Shown: positions 10,708 to 22,539 of the stretch, piece by piece
How the letters are laid out: the number at the start of each line of letters is the position of its first letter
Position numbering within the stretch: the first letter of the stretch is position 1
Assembly (NCBI GenBank): GCA_021234155.1
Contig: JAJEKV010000046.1
Span: 8,997,012-9,061,011 of the forward strand
Source: Isoetes taiwanensis
Lineage: Eukaryota; Streptophyta; Lycopodiopsida; Isoetales; Isoetaceae
DNA: 64,000 bases
Reading direction: 5' to 3'
The notes under the pieces: model-generated
Database searches by the model: none
What the model saw: only the letters and a program-made list of their open reading frames with translations
What the model was told of the DNA's origin: nothing
Translations under genes and position numbers: made by a program

Positions 10708-11905
10708 CTAAGCATAATCCAGCATCAGTTCTGACTTCAGTAATAGAATTTCTGAGCAGTCTAGCTTTGGCTACTTTAAAAAAGAACCTTGAGCTACCAC
10801 AATCCATTTCTTTGTTAAATTTGACTTTACAATTGATTGTTGAGCTTTTAGCATCAATCTCCTCAATACTTTTGAGATAATTTTCAACCAATTCTTCACC
10901 CACTTGCAAGTTAAGATTGTAAGGATCTCCATGCAGTAGGGATCTTATGCTTCTCATGTGAGTCAACAACTCCTCTTTCTCCTTCAATTTGGCAAGATGC
11001 TTCTTCTTTGACCATTCTTTAATCCAGCTTTTGGCCTCCTTGATCTTAGCATAAAAGCTTTTCATAGATTGCTGACTACAATTAGGTTGAAGTTGCTGAT
11101 AGAATGCCTTGAAATCGTTCACAAAAGACTCATTTTCAAGAAGAGCACAATTGAATTTGTAGGGGATATTTCCATCTCTTGGAATTTGTGTCAAATGCCT
11201 AGTGCATAGGTATTGTGGTTGGTGATCAGAAATAATGTTCCCTTCATCATTTGTAACAAAACAGTTATCCCAAAAAGAGGAGTTAGGACTGCAGACATAA
11301 AATCTATCAAGGGCACAATAGACCCTTTTGTCCCCTTTTTGTCTCTTAGACCAAGTAAAGGAAGCTGTAGAAGAAGGGACATGCACAAGGGAAGAATCAA
11401 AAATAAAGTTATTCCAATTACATCTCTCAGTGGCAGACATATTAATATTATTCCCTAGTTTCATGTTCCATGAAGGGGTATTATTGAAATCACCACCAAC
11501 AATCCAATCCGAGATAGTATTATTCTGCAACCAAGAGCTAATTTCAGTCCAAAGCAACTCCCTATCCTTTGGGCAAGTAGGGGCATAAATGTTAATGATA
11601 CCAAAAACAGAATTTTGATATTTGAAGGTAACAGCTTGCCACATTTTAGAAGGAGAATTGAAGAAGCTAAGATGCTCAAGGCTTTTCCAAATCATAATGA
11701 TGCCACCACTTCTAACAGTGGCCTCAATCCAGGTAGAGTGAGATCCAGGATAAATCCAGTCACCAAGATTAGAAGTTTCAAATTTTGGGAGTTTAAGCTC
11801 TTGAAGCAAGATCACATCAGCATTATAGTTCCTGATTTGAGAAATAGTTCTTCTCCTTTTAATAGGCCCTTTAATTCCTCTAACATTCCAAGATAAAATC
11901 CTCAT
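10685..11905 (-). pseudogene. L1 ORF2 endonuclease (APE-type) domain
   Basis: ORF2 probably starts at the ATG whose first base is 11905 (MRILSWNVRGIKG). Motifs of the apurinic-like endonuclease follow in order: WNVRG, LLQELKL, GGIIMIW, NIYAPT, GGDFNNTPS, YCALDRFYV and SDHQPQYL. These nick target DNA for target-primed reverse transcription. The frame ends at DDPKIFS near 10685 while the RT continues from HDNYASLF in another frame, so there is a one-base shift. The open stretch above 11905 in the same frame is spacer. Confidence 0.85.
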
Positions 11906-11960
11906 TATACTTTGAGCTGAGAAAGTCAAGAAGAAAGGAAAAAGAACAGCAAACAGAAAG

Positions 11961-12521
11961 TCAAGTATATTTCTTTTTCTTTTTCCCCTTTTTATTCTTA
12001 CTTCTAGTATTAGCAGCTGGAGTATTAGTGAGGTCAGCAAGGGTTGAATTATGTTTCTTATACTTAGACAAGGCATTGGCTCTAGAGGTTTTAGGTTTGG
12101 CAGTTAATCCAGCATTAGAGCAGTCAACAAGAAATTTATCCCCTTCCCAATTTTCTTTGTCATTTACATTTTCATTTTCATCTTCACTAATATCTGAAGT
12201 CCCTCCAGGAATAAATTCAAACATTCTATTTTTAGGAGAGTGAGGAAGATTTAAAAGATTATGCACAAAAGATGGGGAAAGAGAAGAAACATGACCTGGA
12301 TTGCCATTATCCTCAGGCTGAGTTAAGTCTTCTTGCAGGGCAACAACATTTTCTTGACTAGAATCAACTATCTTGCTCTTGTCACTAGCCACCCAATCAT
12401 TGTTATAAATCAGTACCTTGTACAATTTCTTCATCCATAAGATTATACTGACAGAATTGTTGAGCTTGTGCACTGAGGCCCTCTTGCAAAGATGCCAGCT
12501 GCTGAGCAATATCAAATGCAA
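11961..12521 (-). pseudogene. Displaced C-terminus of L1 ORF1
   Basis: This 186-codon stretch is rich in Glu, Asp, Asn and Ser (SEDENENVNDKENWE) and ends in a basic run (RSKNKKGKKKKKYT) typical of a nucleic-acid-binding or nuclear-localisation tail. It overlaps the end of the 633-aa ORF1 frame by a few bases. The simplest reading is that ORF1 was originally about 800 residues and suffered a frameshift near 12515. Confidence 0.55.
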
Positions 12522-14413
12522 TATTTGATGGTGGAGGGGGAGGATCGGGGAGCTGGTGAGAGATCAATAATTGGGGATTGTCCGAGGTTCAGCTTGCCTT
12601 CACATGGTTTGCTCAACAAAACTTCCAAATCAAGTTCAGGGTTAAGGTTAGCTAATACCTGGAATTGGTTAGAATTACCAATTAAGTGATCGGTAGCCAT
12701 CTGAGATTCTTCTCCATGAACAGAACTTGATTCAGCAACATTTTTTGGGAGAATAATTTGATTCTTCTCCATTGATATATCAGGAATAGGAGCAGGAACA
12801 ACTTCCACCAGGGTATCTTTGGGATCAATCATAGGTTGTTCTTTTTCCAGCCTAACTTGTTTCAGAAATTTACCATGTTTATTTTTCTTGTTTAATGGAC
12901 CATTCTTAATCATATACGAGTTGAGAATATCAGCATTCTCCTTATTCTTGGCAGAGTTCTTAGCATCCATAATAATTTTATTCAATGTGTCATGAAGATT
13001 GCTGACCTTTGCCAAGTTGTTATCCTTTTCTTTGGCAGAATTTTCATGATTTTGCAACACATTGACTTGCTGAGATTTACCATTCTTAAAGGTCTTCACA
13101 AAGTCACCTCTGGTCTTTCCATTATTAGATGCTTTCCCAATCTTGAGTTTTGCTTCTCTTAACTGCTTTCTCCTTTGAATTCTTTTGTAGCTGCCATTTA
13201 CTTTAGTCCACTGAAAATTGCTATCTTTGGAGATAATGCATAGGTCACAAAGGTTCCCTTCAAAATCCTGATGATCAATGACTGATCCTTTTGAATTTTG
13301 CATTATCTGCTGACTGTTGACCTCCTGACTGAGATTGACTTTTTGCTTAACCTGCTCATTGACTCGACAGTTATCAGATAACTTTACAGGAACACTCAAA
13401 TTCTGCTCACGACTAGCTGAGAATTCCTTGCAGGAATCATACCAAAAGTGTCTGACCTTACAATTTTGGCACTGAGGTGGCAAACTTGACCATCTCAAAT
13501 CCAGAGAAGCTTCTTTTCCAAAGACATCTTGAAAAGGAATGTGGAGGGGAATATCTTTGGAAATATCAAGCTGGACAATGGAGCGGGGTGGTCTATAAGG
13601 GGAGAATTTCGTGCAAATGTAAGAACCAATTGAGCCAAATAGTAGTTTTAGACAATCTTCATTCCAGTATATAGGATTTAAGCCATGAAGGGTGGTAGAA
13701 GCAACACAAAGATTGTCCAAATTGGCTACTTCAAATTTGGGATCCCATTTGAGAAAAGTAAGTTGGAAAGATTCGAAAGCCATGGGACCGTGATTTAGAA
13801 GGAAATTGGCAGATCTTTTACTGCCACATTCAATCATAATATATGGAAAGTGAAGCCAGTAAACAGCATTGATCAGCATTCCTTTCTGCAGGTTCAAGCA
13901 AAAAGCCCAAAGCTTGTCTAATTTAATTCCATGCTTATTTGTTTTAACAATTACTGCAGAGTCATGGAATGAATTTAATTTTGCATGAACAGAAGGGAGA
14001 TCTAAGGAGATACCATTGAAAATAGCCGTCTTTTTAGCACTGAACGGAGCCTTGAAAGGGCGGATTTGTCCCAGAATCTTGTCCATAGTAGCATCTGAAG
14101 ACATTGGCTGATCCGATCTTTTCTCCCCATAAGCAATAGGAATTTCGAGGACGGGGTCAATGCTTGGCAGTTGGCCTCTGTAGTCCGGATCCTTGGATAG
14201 ATTATCCCAGCATGGGACTCTAAAAGATAAGGGATCCATTGAAGACTGCCCAATGCATGAGTTAGCGAAATTACCAAAGAAAATGAAGTTTTTAGGATTT
14301 TCATGAAAAGATCTTAACTGCTTGAGAAGCTCGGGTCGATCAGAGGGCGCAAATTCAGCAAAAGCGTGAAGAATGGAGAGAAATTTAGGGTAAGTTTTGC
14401 CTTTGAGAGCCAT
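12512..14413 (-). CDS. L1 ORF1 gag-like RNA-binding protein, 633 aa
   Basis: A long uninterrupted frame starts at ATG 14413. Residues about 110-260 fit the DUF4283/RRM-like region of plant L1 ORF1 proteins (WAFCLNLQKGMLINAVYW, FQLTFLKWDPKF, NPIYWNEDCLKLLFGSIG). A zinc-knuckle-like cluster follows near residue 320 (CQNCKVRHFWYDSC), with spacing C-x2-C-x3-H-x5-C instead of the usual x4/x4. The rest is low-complexity and Lys/Asn-rich. It should coat LINE RNA to form the retrotransposition particle. The C-terminal tail is now in another frame. It lies about 600 bp upstream of ORF2. Confidence 0.75.
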   Translation of the reverse strand: MALKGKTYPKFLSILHAFAEFAPSDRPELLKQLRSFHENPKNFIFFGNFANSCIGQSSMDPLSFRVPCWDNLSKDPDYRGQLPSIDPVLEIPIAYGEKRSDQPMSSDATMDKILGQIRPFKAPFSAKKTAIFNGISLDLPSVHAKLNSFHDSAVIVKTNKHGIKLDKLWAFCLNLQKGMLINAVYWLHFPYIMIECGSKRSANFLLNHGPMAFESFQLTFLKWDPKFEVANLDNLCVASTTLHGLNPIYWNEDCLKLLFGSIGSYICTKFSPYRPPRSIVQLDISKDIPLHIPFQDVFGKEASLDLRWSSLPPQCQNCKVRHFWYDSCKEFSASREQNLSVPVKLSDNCRVNEQVKQKVNLSQEVNSQQIMQNSKGSVIDHQDFEGNLCDLCIISKDSNFQWTKVNGSYKRIQRRKQLREAKLKIGKASNNGKTRGDFVKTFKNGKSQQVNVLQNHENSAKEKDNNLAKVSNLHDTLNKIIMDAKNSAKNKENADILNSYMIKNGPLNKKNKHGKFLKQVRLEKEQPMIDPKDTLVEVVPAPIPDISMEKNQIILPKNVAESSSVHGEESQMATDHLIGNSNQFQVLANLNPELDLEVLLSKPCEGKLNLGQSPIIDLSPAPRSSPSTIKYCI

Positions 14414-14500
14414 GCAGAAAGAACCAGGTGAAAACTACAAAAGCAGAAGGAACATGTGCGAATTGGCAGGAGGGAAAAACAAAGGACAAGGGAAAAAATA

Positions 14501-14859
14501 GGGGAAGAGCCTATCTAAATTTGAGAAGCCGGAAAGCCACACTCAGTACCAAATTGAAAGAAATCAGACGCCAAAGCATGAATCATTGTTCGGAGTAGAC
14601 TTTTACCACAATCTTGGATGCAGTCCAATCACAATGTACATGAAAGATGCCCGAAGCTGAGGCTTCTTTCTTTCCAATGAACTCCTGGAGCCAAGATTCT
14701 ACAATCTCCACTTCAAATTCTACCGAGCTCGGAACAAATGAATATTCAGGAGCAAATAATTCTTCTGGAAAATGCTGCTCAGAGATTAGAGAATTCCATA
14801 AATCAGAGGGAGAAGAACGTGCAGATTAATTCCATTAGCAGATCATATTAGAATCAATA
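14501..14859. other. L1 5' end and TE-1 sequence, no gene seen
   Basis: The stretch includes the probable L1 5' boundary near 14500 and AT-rich TE-1 DNA. A short plus-strand ORF at 14647-14829 has no domain character. More exons of the minus-strand TE-1 gene may lie here but I cannot place them. Confidence 0.35.
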
Positions 14860-16146
14860 CTTCAAAACTTATAAAAAATATTAGTATTAGTAAACGTGAA
14901 AAAGACTTAGTAAAAAACTGATCTACAGATAGTATACCTGGCTCACATCAAGGTAATGTGTTGGATGCTTAGGATGTTTTCCTCTACCAGATCTGACGTC
15001 CTTGAAGTTAGGCGAAACTCTCCACAACTTTTTCAATCACTTCTTGGCTCAGGGAATCCTTTCTCTTCTTCCTTCCCCCAAGAGCCCACAATGCGTTTTT
15101 ATTACTAATTGCAAACACAGTGCTTCTTAGCTCTGGAACAATTGGCAGATTGTGCACCGTTCTCTGAGGGTGAACACACGGGTTCACAGGATCAACCCTC
15201 GGATCAGCGACTTATGTCCCATGTGTGGTGACTGTGTGGAGACCCTGGAACACTGCATGTTTCTCTGTTCAGATATCCATCCGGCATGGCAGTGGGTTCA
15301 GCGCCTCTTTCATACCTCACTCCGCAGTCAAGAGGTTCTTTTGGGGGTGTACCCTAGTAGGTGGTCCCAGCTTCAGAGTCTGGCCTTTCATCTGTGTAAA
15401 GCCTGGTTGTTGTGGCTCATCTGGAAGCGACGACGCATGAAGGTGTTCAGGAATGCAGAGATGCACCTCGGGCTTTGGTCTCGCAATTGAGGTACAAGCT
15501 ATATCTATCGTGATCCGGCATCCCCTCGGAAAAGCAGTCAAGGCGTGATGCGGGAAAGAACCCTCCACATTGTAGACACTCTGGGGAGATTTGTGGCATG
15601 AGTTGTAGATAGGTACACTTATTAGGTGGGTCCTTGCCCTGGTGTGGGCAGAAGTACCCTAATACCGCTCTTGTATTTTTTCTGGATTAATATTAGTTAA
15701 TGTGATCCTTCAAAAAAAAAAATTCCTTGGATGAATTCCTAAAGCCTTGGCAGCTAATCTTTTGCTTCCATGCCTGACCTTCCCAAGTGCCATGACTAAT
15801 GCTGCTCTTTTTGCTGCTAATTTGTCATTGGACTCCACTCCTTTCACATGCTGTATGGTTTCTTGGATGCTACCGACAATTTCACTGTGAACAATCTTTT
15901 CCTTATCAGACACTGCAACCTGCATAACTTTGCTGTTCTCCACTAGATGCCATACTTCTTTCTTCTGGTATGTAGACATCGAACCTGTCAAATCCAAAAA
16001 CGTTTTCGTGATTATGGAGGCTGCATGTTGCAATTGCTTTTTTGAGTGCTCAATACTCCAATCTAAATTTTCATTTGACAATTGTTGCCTCATCTTGCTT
16101 GCTCTTTGCCGTTGCTTCTGCAAACGCCATTTCACCTCCTGTCTTC
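14860..16146 (-). pseudogene. Unidentified TE-1 minus-strand gene, split by a LINE fragment
   Basis: Exon material at 16146-15720 encodes a basic coiled-coil start (WRLQKQRQRASKMRQQL), then KKQLQHAASIITKTFLDL, and a helix-turn-helix-like end (HGSKRLAAKALGIHPRN). After the LINE insert the reading resumes at about 15110 with AISNKNALWALGGRKKRKD, and a frame change leads to SPNFKDVRSGRGKH and HPTHYLDVSQ. The exon stops at a GTATAC donor near 14940. The SPN-KDV and HPTHYL words look familiar from multicopy, transposon-associated proteins of other eukaryotes, but I cannot name the family. It is a good candidate for the TE-1 transposase or an accessory protein. Confidence 0.45.
15110..15719 (+). 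mobile_element. 5'-truncated L1 fragment with poly(A)
   Basis: The stretch 15152-15490 encodes ISDLCPMCGDCVETLEHCMFLC, the C-terminal zinc-knuckle region of an L1 ORF2, followed by WLLWLIWKRRRMKVF. The 3' UTR ends GTGATCCTTC plus an A run at 15709-15719, after which the interrupted TE-1 gene resumes immediately. The same 3' end (TTTGATCCTTCAA plus A run) is on the copy ending at 18095, so both belong to one subfamily. Confidence 0.8.
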
Positions 16147-16319
16147 GTCATTAGTCATTGGATCACAAGAAGCCTGAACAAAAAATGGATGGAAAGAAAG
16201 AAACGAGATCTCTCTCCCTCGAGAAAGGGGGAATCAACCACCCCCCGATATTCTCGTTAATTTTGAATTTCCCTCTTCCCATAATACTAAAAAATAGTGC
16301 TAATTTGGGTGGACAAAAG

Positions 16320-16356
16320 GACACTAAAAATGAGACACCGTAACATGCGAGGATCC
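16320..16356 (-). repeat. TE-1 right terminal inverted repeat
   Basis: Its reverse complement begins GATCCTCGCATGTTACGG and contains CATTTTTAG. The direct repeat TGACG follows at 16357-16361. It pairs with the left end at 3071. Confidence 0.65.
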
Positions 16357-16965
16357 TGACGCACGTTAAGCTGGCACACTATCAGCAGCAAGTCAATCCT
16401 AGGCTCACGAGAGGCCCACACCAGTACTTGTACACCCAGTTGCCCATGAAGAAGTGCAGACTTATAGCTTCCATTCGCACGGATGCACATCGCCTCCGCA
16501 TTGAGACAGGACGTTGGGCTCGGGAAGCACGAGAGCAAAGGCTTTGCCAGTGTTGCCACCAGGGCGCCATTGAGGATGAATGTCATGCCCTCCAGATATG
16601 CCCAGCATTTGCCCATATCCGAGAGCGGTATGTTCGATTACTAGTGCCTGGCCAACCGTTGCATGACTTATTGAATACGGCGTCAGTGGGTTTGTTGGGG
16701 TCATATCTCCAAGAGGTTATGGATGCACGGACTCAGTTGTGTCCTCCGGGACGGTATTGACCTGTCCTATACAATTGTACAACGTGCCAGCATACTTATT
16801 ACTGCTAAGGTTTTTCCCTCGAACACCCTTCGGGCGGGGGTTTTTTAATCTTGTCAATAATACGCTTGCTGCTCTCTTTTTGTTTGGGTCCCATAGGCCA
16901 ATCGGTCTCCGTGGACGCTAAAAAACCTATTCTATTCTATTCTATTCTATTCTATTCTATAAAAT
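16357..16965 (+). mobile_element. LINE-A 3' piece with (TATTC)n tail
   Basis: The reading continues the piece at 2229-3070: THVKLAHYQQQVNPR, then LPMKKCRLIASIRTDAHRLR, then the terminal zinc cluster CQCCHQGAIEDECHALQIC, ending at a stop near 16760. The 3' UTR carries TTTTTCCCTCGAACACCC and TTTTTTAATC, then TCTCCGTGGACGCTAAAAAA and about seven TATTC units (16928-16960). A pentanucleotide tail instead of poly(A) separates this family from the L1s here. The tail abuts an L1 RT at 16966. Confidence 0.85.
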
Positions 16966-18095
16966 TATAGCAAAAGGATATGCGGAAAAAATAAAGCCTA
17001 TTTTGATGGAACATATATCCAAAGTCCAGTTAGGATTCATTCCAGGAAGAAGTATTCTCAGTAATATTGCAGCAGCTTTTGAAGGCATACATTAGGCAAA
17101 AAAGACACATCAGAAGGTGCTCTATCTAAAGATCGACTTTAAAAAGGCATGTGACAGTGTGAGCTGGTCCTTTTTGGAAAAGATGCGGCTTGCTTTTGGC
17201 TGTAGACAAGAATTTGCTAACATTGTTGCAAAATTGCTGAAATCATCGCGTGCATCTGCGTTACTTTTTGGGGAGACTTCCTTTATTTTCGAAGTGAGCA
17301 GGGGCATTAGGCAAGGTTGCCCCCTGGCGCCTTTTCTTTTTGATATTGTCGCAAAAGGGTTATCTCAAGTACTGTTGGCAGCAGTGGAAGATAGGGTTAT
17401 AATAGGGTTGCAGATGGCGGATGGCTCGCAATAAATTTGTAACTAATATGCCGATGACACTTTCTTGTTTTTAGAAGCCCTAGAAATAAATCTCTTGAAT
17501 GCGAAGCAGTTGCTGGACTCTTTCTCTCTATAGCATCAGGTTGCTTTCTCAACTGGAACAAGTGTGAATAAGTTCAACTGTGATGTCTCACCGAGTTGCC
17601 CAATGTGCGGCCTGGAAGCAGAGACAATTGAACATTGTTTCATGCATTGTGTGGAACTCCGTCCAGTATGGGAACAAGTGAAGGAAGCGTTCGGGACTTC
17701 TTTATCAGACAAGGATCTTTTGTTAGGCATGTATCCATCATCTTGGCCAATTGGAAAGAAAGTTGCTCTGAATTTATGTAAAGGATGGCTCCTATAGTTA
17801 ATATGGAAGAGGCGGAGAAAATTAGTGTTTTCCCAAGAATATATTCACTCCAATAGCCTATGGCCATCTTTAAAGCAGAAGATCCGCCAATATCTTATAG
17901 CATTTGAAGAAGAGGAGTGGGCTTCTCAAGTCCATGACTCTCTTTTATCGTTCCTGTAAAAGTTCCAAATCCACGGCTGAGTGGTTATCCCAACATAAAC
18001 AAACATGTTGTGTAGGTGTATGATATCACTTGGCATACGTATGTAACTGATGAGTACCAATTAATATATCTTTGATCCTTCAAACAAAAAAAAAA
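16966..18095 (+). pseudogene. L1 ORF2 3' half (reverse transcriptase to tail)
   Basis: Reading starts in mid-RT directly after the LINE-A tail: QLGFIPGRSILSNIAAA, then LYLKIDFKKACDSVSWSF (motif A; the usual F of KAFD is C), then RGIRQGCPLAPFLF and a broken YADDTFLF near 17450. A deletion then leads to the zinc knuckle CPMCGLEAETIEHCFMHC at 17590-17645. The element ends TTTGATCCTTCAAAC plus an A run near 18095. Stops and deletions show it is dead. Its missing 5' half should lie left of the window, on the other side of the LINE-A. Confidence 0.8.
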
Positions 18096-18199
18096 AACTT
18101 AGAAATATGACTTTATTAGACTTTATGCTTCCTTGTTGCATGCTCTCAAAACATTCTCGAGCAAATTGGCCATATATTACATATCTGACAATTATTGCA

Positions 18200-19107
18200 C
18201 CCCCAAGAAAAAACATCTCAGATTGGCAGTTCATCAAAGACCTTGTGTGCCTTTTTTAGACTTCCACATTTCACGTACATATCCACCATCGCATTTCCAA
18301 CAATGATGTCCAAATGATAAGATTGTGCCTCGGACCATTCAGGCATTCTAAATAACCTTAAATTCACTAATATTTATTTGGTTAGCCACGCAAACCATCT
18401 CAAAATTAGTCTACTTGGTTCAGTGTGGATCTTGCAAATTCTTACCATATGAACGGATTTTACTGCTCTGCAAGCCTGTCATGTGCTTTTACCATTACGT
18501 TGTCCAGATATGATCCGTGCCTTTTCAACTGCGGGCTCACCATTGTACTCATGGAGAACATGCCCAGTGCTATATCACCTAAGTTACTACATGCATTTAG
18601 AGTGCTTAAAACTATGAGTTTGTTTAGCAACACTCCATCATGTGGCATTCTACCAAACAATTGTAGGGCCACCTTGTTTTTGGCTAGTTTTGCATGGGCA
18701 TTAATAATTGCACTCCATGTATATTGATTAGGCTTTATAACCATGCTAAATGATTGGTTTGCTTCAATACAACTTTTTGAGGATGCAAATAAACAAATGA
18801 GGTGGTTAGCCAAAATTGCAACAGTCTGAACGCCACCATAAACCTTCAGTGCCTGCACCCTTCTTCCAAGCTCCAAATCCTTAGTCTTGTGCATTCCGCC
18901 ACCATGTGATGGAATGGGTACGAGTTTTTCCATGCGTGCACTCTCTCGAACTGCCTCTCTTCTCCTTCTATCGTGGCTTTTCTCATGGAATTCACCGTTC
19001 TTTTGGTAGATGTCTAGCATATTCCTTTTTATGCTACTCCACACCTTCGAGCAACCCAAACATGTACTTCTTAACCATCTTATTGCGAGTAAAATGAAGA
19101 AGTGCAT
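18200..19107 (-). pseudogene. PPR (PLS-class) protein fragment
   Basis: On the minus strand, PPR repeat signatures appear: YTWSAIINAHAKLAKNKVALQLFGRM, then VLSTLNACSNLGDI, and in a later frame GNAMVDMYVKCGSLKKAHKVFDEL at about 18300-18215. PPR proteins are organelle RNA-binding and editing factors. The motifs sit in different frames with stops between, and no C-terminal E or DYW domain is visible. This is a degraded copy. It lies downstream of GapA on the same strand with no functional link. Confidence 0.7.
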
Positions 19108-19337
19108 GCGACTAATTTATCCAACTCCAATTGGAATGTGAAATGACTTAGTTTTTCAAGAGAATTATACTTGTATTGTTATGACATCCCAAAATACAAC
19201 TTACACCATGTTTATTTAAATATAAAGAATGCCCTATACATCTTTGGAGTAAAAAGGTAAGGACCGCAGCTTGTATTCTACACAGGAAACATGGGGTTGA
19301 GGGAAAAGAAATTTGCACTCGTGAAAAATGGCATTTT

Positions 19338-21036
<1,699 letters not shown>

Positions 21037-21250
21037 CTCCACCAAGCTCTCTAGATTGCTTGTTGCGCCTCACCTCTGCTCTTCCTCTAAAGGCAAAGGA
21101 TAGGGAGATAAATCATTGCCCGTGATATCCAATTTACCCTGAGTAAAACCCTTTGCTGCTGCCACGTGTACTATTTTATGGCTAACTGCAAAAGTAAAAT
21201 GCCCATAGTTTCTGTAAATTGTGACCAATGGAATAGCAGTTAGGGGATAA
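21037..21250 (-). promoter_or_regulatory. GapA 5' UTR and promoter with G-box and GATAA box
   Basis: A CACGTG G-box lies at 21163-21168 and a GATAA (I-box core) at 21107-21111, both within 150 bases of the ATG. G-box plus I-box pairs are established elements of light-regulated photosynthesis genes, which fits a Calvin-cycle enzyme. A pyrimidine/purine-rich leader directly precedes the ATG. The transcription start is not evident. Confidence 0.5.
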
Positions 21251-22012
21251 GCACCTTGCCCACCACACCTCACTCATCTCCCTACATCAACTAGTTTCAG
21301 CTTGAGTGGCCATCCTTGTTGCCATGTGGCAAATTGTCTATGGCCAAATTATAATTGTCAAAGGTTGGATGCTCAAGCTTGTTCTATGGGAAGGTCGTCA
21401 TGTGGATGTTGACCATCAATCCCTCTTCTTGATACTTGTTTGGCAGCGGTATGGATCCAGTGTCAGATTAACTTGTTCAAACCACCTCAATTGCGAGTAG
21501 ATTAGAATAAAGCCGAGGCTTATGCCTAGCTACTGTAGAAGGAATTTTACAGCTTCCCACTCTAGGACAATAGAATGAAAAACTTGTCACGGTGCTATTA
21601 GCAATGACGAAGAGATGCTTTGGAAGGAGATGGCCAGGAGGGTTTCAACTGCTTCCTACTTCTCTCGGAACATATGGTTTGACTATTAATATAAAGAGCT
21701 TAACATACAACTTAGGCTATTGTTTGACCATGTTCCTCATGCGCTAGCTATGAAGCAGTATAATGCTTTTCTCAAAGGGAAGAATGCAATACATGACACA
21801 GCTCTATGGTCCTTGCTGCCAATTTTTGGTAGCGCAACAAAAATCCTACATGAGCTAACATTTCACATCTGTTGCTTGTGAAGACTCTCATTTAGCATAA
21901 GGATTGGAGATATTTTCTACTTGATTATTTTGAGAAGACATGTTTGCAAGAAAACTCGAAGAAAGACATTGAGGCAACACCTATTAGGGACCAAATTGAT
22001 GATGGATATATC
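21251..22012. other. No recognisable gene
   Basis: Short open stretches occur, for example DEEMLWKEMARRVSTAS near 21610, but none is long or has a clear family. It may be an old transposon remnant. Confidence 0.4.
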
Positions 22013-22150
22013 AAGATCCCAAGTCAAGGTTTGGAAGACTCCAAGTTATAGTCTGAAGATCTCAAGTCAAAGTTTTGAAGATCCCAAGTTTACGTTTGAA
22101 GATCCCAAGTCAAAGTTTTGAAGACCCCAAGTCAAAGTTTGGAAGACCCC
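22013..22150 (+). repeat. Minisatellite, about 22-bp unit
   Basis: About six imperfect copies of AGATCCCAAGTCAAAGTTTTGA run in tandem. Variants alternate CTCAAG and CCCAAG. No coding function is evident. Confidence 0.8.
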
Positions 22151-22539
22151 TCAATTCCTATCTTTAATACAAAATTTGATTTCTTGTTCTCCATCCAAAA
22201 TGCTTTTCTAGTCCCCCATCTAGCCCTACTCTATGGAAGGTGGGGAATCAGAATTTTGCTGGGCCTCTACACAGCCAGCAAACAAATTTGGCAAATTTTG
22301 ATTCAATTAGAGGCTTTCTGATAGTTTTTTTTATCAAGAAAGTGTTTGAATCGAATAGGACAAATGTTTCAAGAAAAATGGCGCTTGTTGACGTGTCCAT
22401 TTTTAGCAGAGGTTGCTTCTTTTGTTGATTAAGGTTTTTCGGAGTCAATGAAAACAAAATGGGGCACAACGCCTCAGGACCTGTTGGATGGAAAAATGAG
22501 CTCAGGGGCTCGCCAGAGGGAATGCACAGGAGCACAGGT

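Larger units (their letters stand above)
7411..14500 (-). mobile_element. Nearly full-length L1 LINE nested in TE-1
   Basis: Read on the minus strand it has a short 5' UTR, ORF1 (from 14413), ORF2 endonuclease (from 11905), reverse transcriptase, a C-terminal zinc-knuckle region and a 3' UTR. It ends in an A-rich tail, seen as T-rich DNA at 7411-7437. The 3' UTR motif GATTAATGGAAAAACC (reverse complement near 7455) just before the tail is typical of plant L1s. Frameshifts in ORF1 and ORF2 and an RT deletion make it inactive. I could not identify a target-site duplication. The 3' UTR (about 7437-8180) has no further gene. Confidence 0.85.
3071..16356. mobile_element. TE-1: 13.3-kb element with terminal inverted repeats inserted in LINE-A
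   Basis: The left end GGGCCTCGCATGCTACGG matches the reverse complement of the right end GATCCTCGCATGTTACGG at 15 of 18 positions, and both continue within about 25 bases to CATTTTTAG. The direct repeat (C)TGACG flanks both ends (3065-3070 and 16356-16361). Removing the insert restores an uninterrupted LINE-A reading through ADALT-HVKLAHY. The interior holds a plus-strand multi-exon gene (4368-6770), a minus-strand multi-exon gene (about 14860-16146), a nested L1 (7411-14500) and a small LINE fragment (15110-15719). Without the nested LINEs the element is about 5.6 kb. No DDE transposase is recognised by eye, so the superfamily is unassigned. Confidence 0.7.

Noticed and set aside
22013-22150. 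CRISPR-like array
   Set aside because: Repeats are contiguous and imperfect with no unique spacers, in a plant nuclear context. It is a minisatellite.
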